Made by a program: the position numbers and the translations under genes. A stretch of DNA of 6,194 nucleotides from Promethearchaeota archaeon (GTDB lineage: Archaea; Asgardarchaeota; Lokiarchaeia; Sigynarchaeales; MK-D1), in the NCBI GenBank assembly GCA_016839865.1, contig JAEOTN010000193.1, forward strand, positions 1 through 6,194, read 5' to 3'. Positions 6,194 through 6,194 of this stretch are shown one piece after another (the stretch's first letter is position 1; each line of letters opens with the position of its first letter). The notes under the pieces are model-generated. The model was not told the origin of the DNA. It ran no database searches and worked only from the letters and a program-made list of their open reading frames with translations.

Positions 6194-6194
6194 A

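Overview
The window is AT-rich and most likely archaeal. TATA-like boxes lie about 26 bases upstream of several start codons, which is the spacing of archaeal leaderless promoters. A T-run follows the first complete gene. One protein has the layout of an archaeal surface protein: signal peptide, beta-rich ectodomain, Pro/Asp/Thr/Ser linker, and one C-terminal membrane helix with a short basic tail. The overall style resembles Asgard-type or other uncultured archaeal genomes, but no marker gene here fixes the lineage, so this is an inference.

Layout: (1) 1-334, minus strand, is the N-terminal part of an acyltransferase-3-type membrane protein running off the left edge. (2) 335-434 is a compact divergent promoter region. 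(3) 435-2498, plus strand, is a complete glycoside hydrolase family 3 enzyme without a signal peptide, followed by a T-rich terminator. (4) 2619-3914, plus strand, is a major facilitator superfamily transporter, apparently with its own promoter. (5) 3915-4070 is a convergent gap in which the transporter frame stays open for 28 more codons after its stop. (6) 4071-5036 and 5047-5970, minus strand, are two genes 10 bases apart: a secreted, C-terminally anchored protein with two similar beta-rich domains, and a cytoplasmic helical protein with a C-terminal two-helix membrane hairpin. (7) 5945-6193, minus strand, is an uncertain reading frame that overlaps the start of the helical protein gene and runs off the right edge.

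The left half looks like a small carbohydrate locus: a cytoplasmic GH3 glycosidase next to a transporter that could import or export a small solute, with a divergent membrane acyltransferase that may modify a glycan. The right half looks like a separate two-gene module in which an outer-surface protein and an inner membrane-tethered helical protein are co-transcribed and could work as a pair. I recognise no named function for that module, and it is the most novel part of the window. I saw no tRNA, rRNA, CRISPR array or mobile element.
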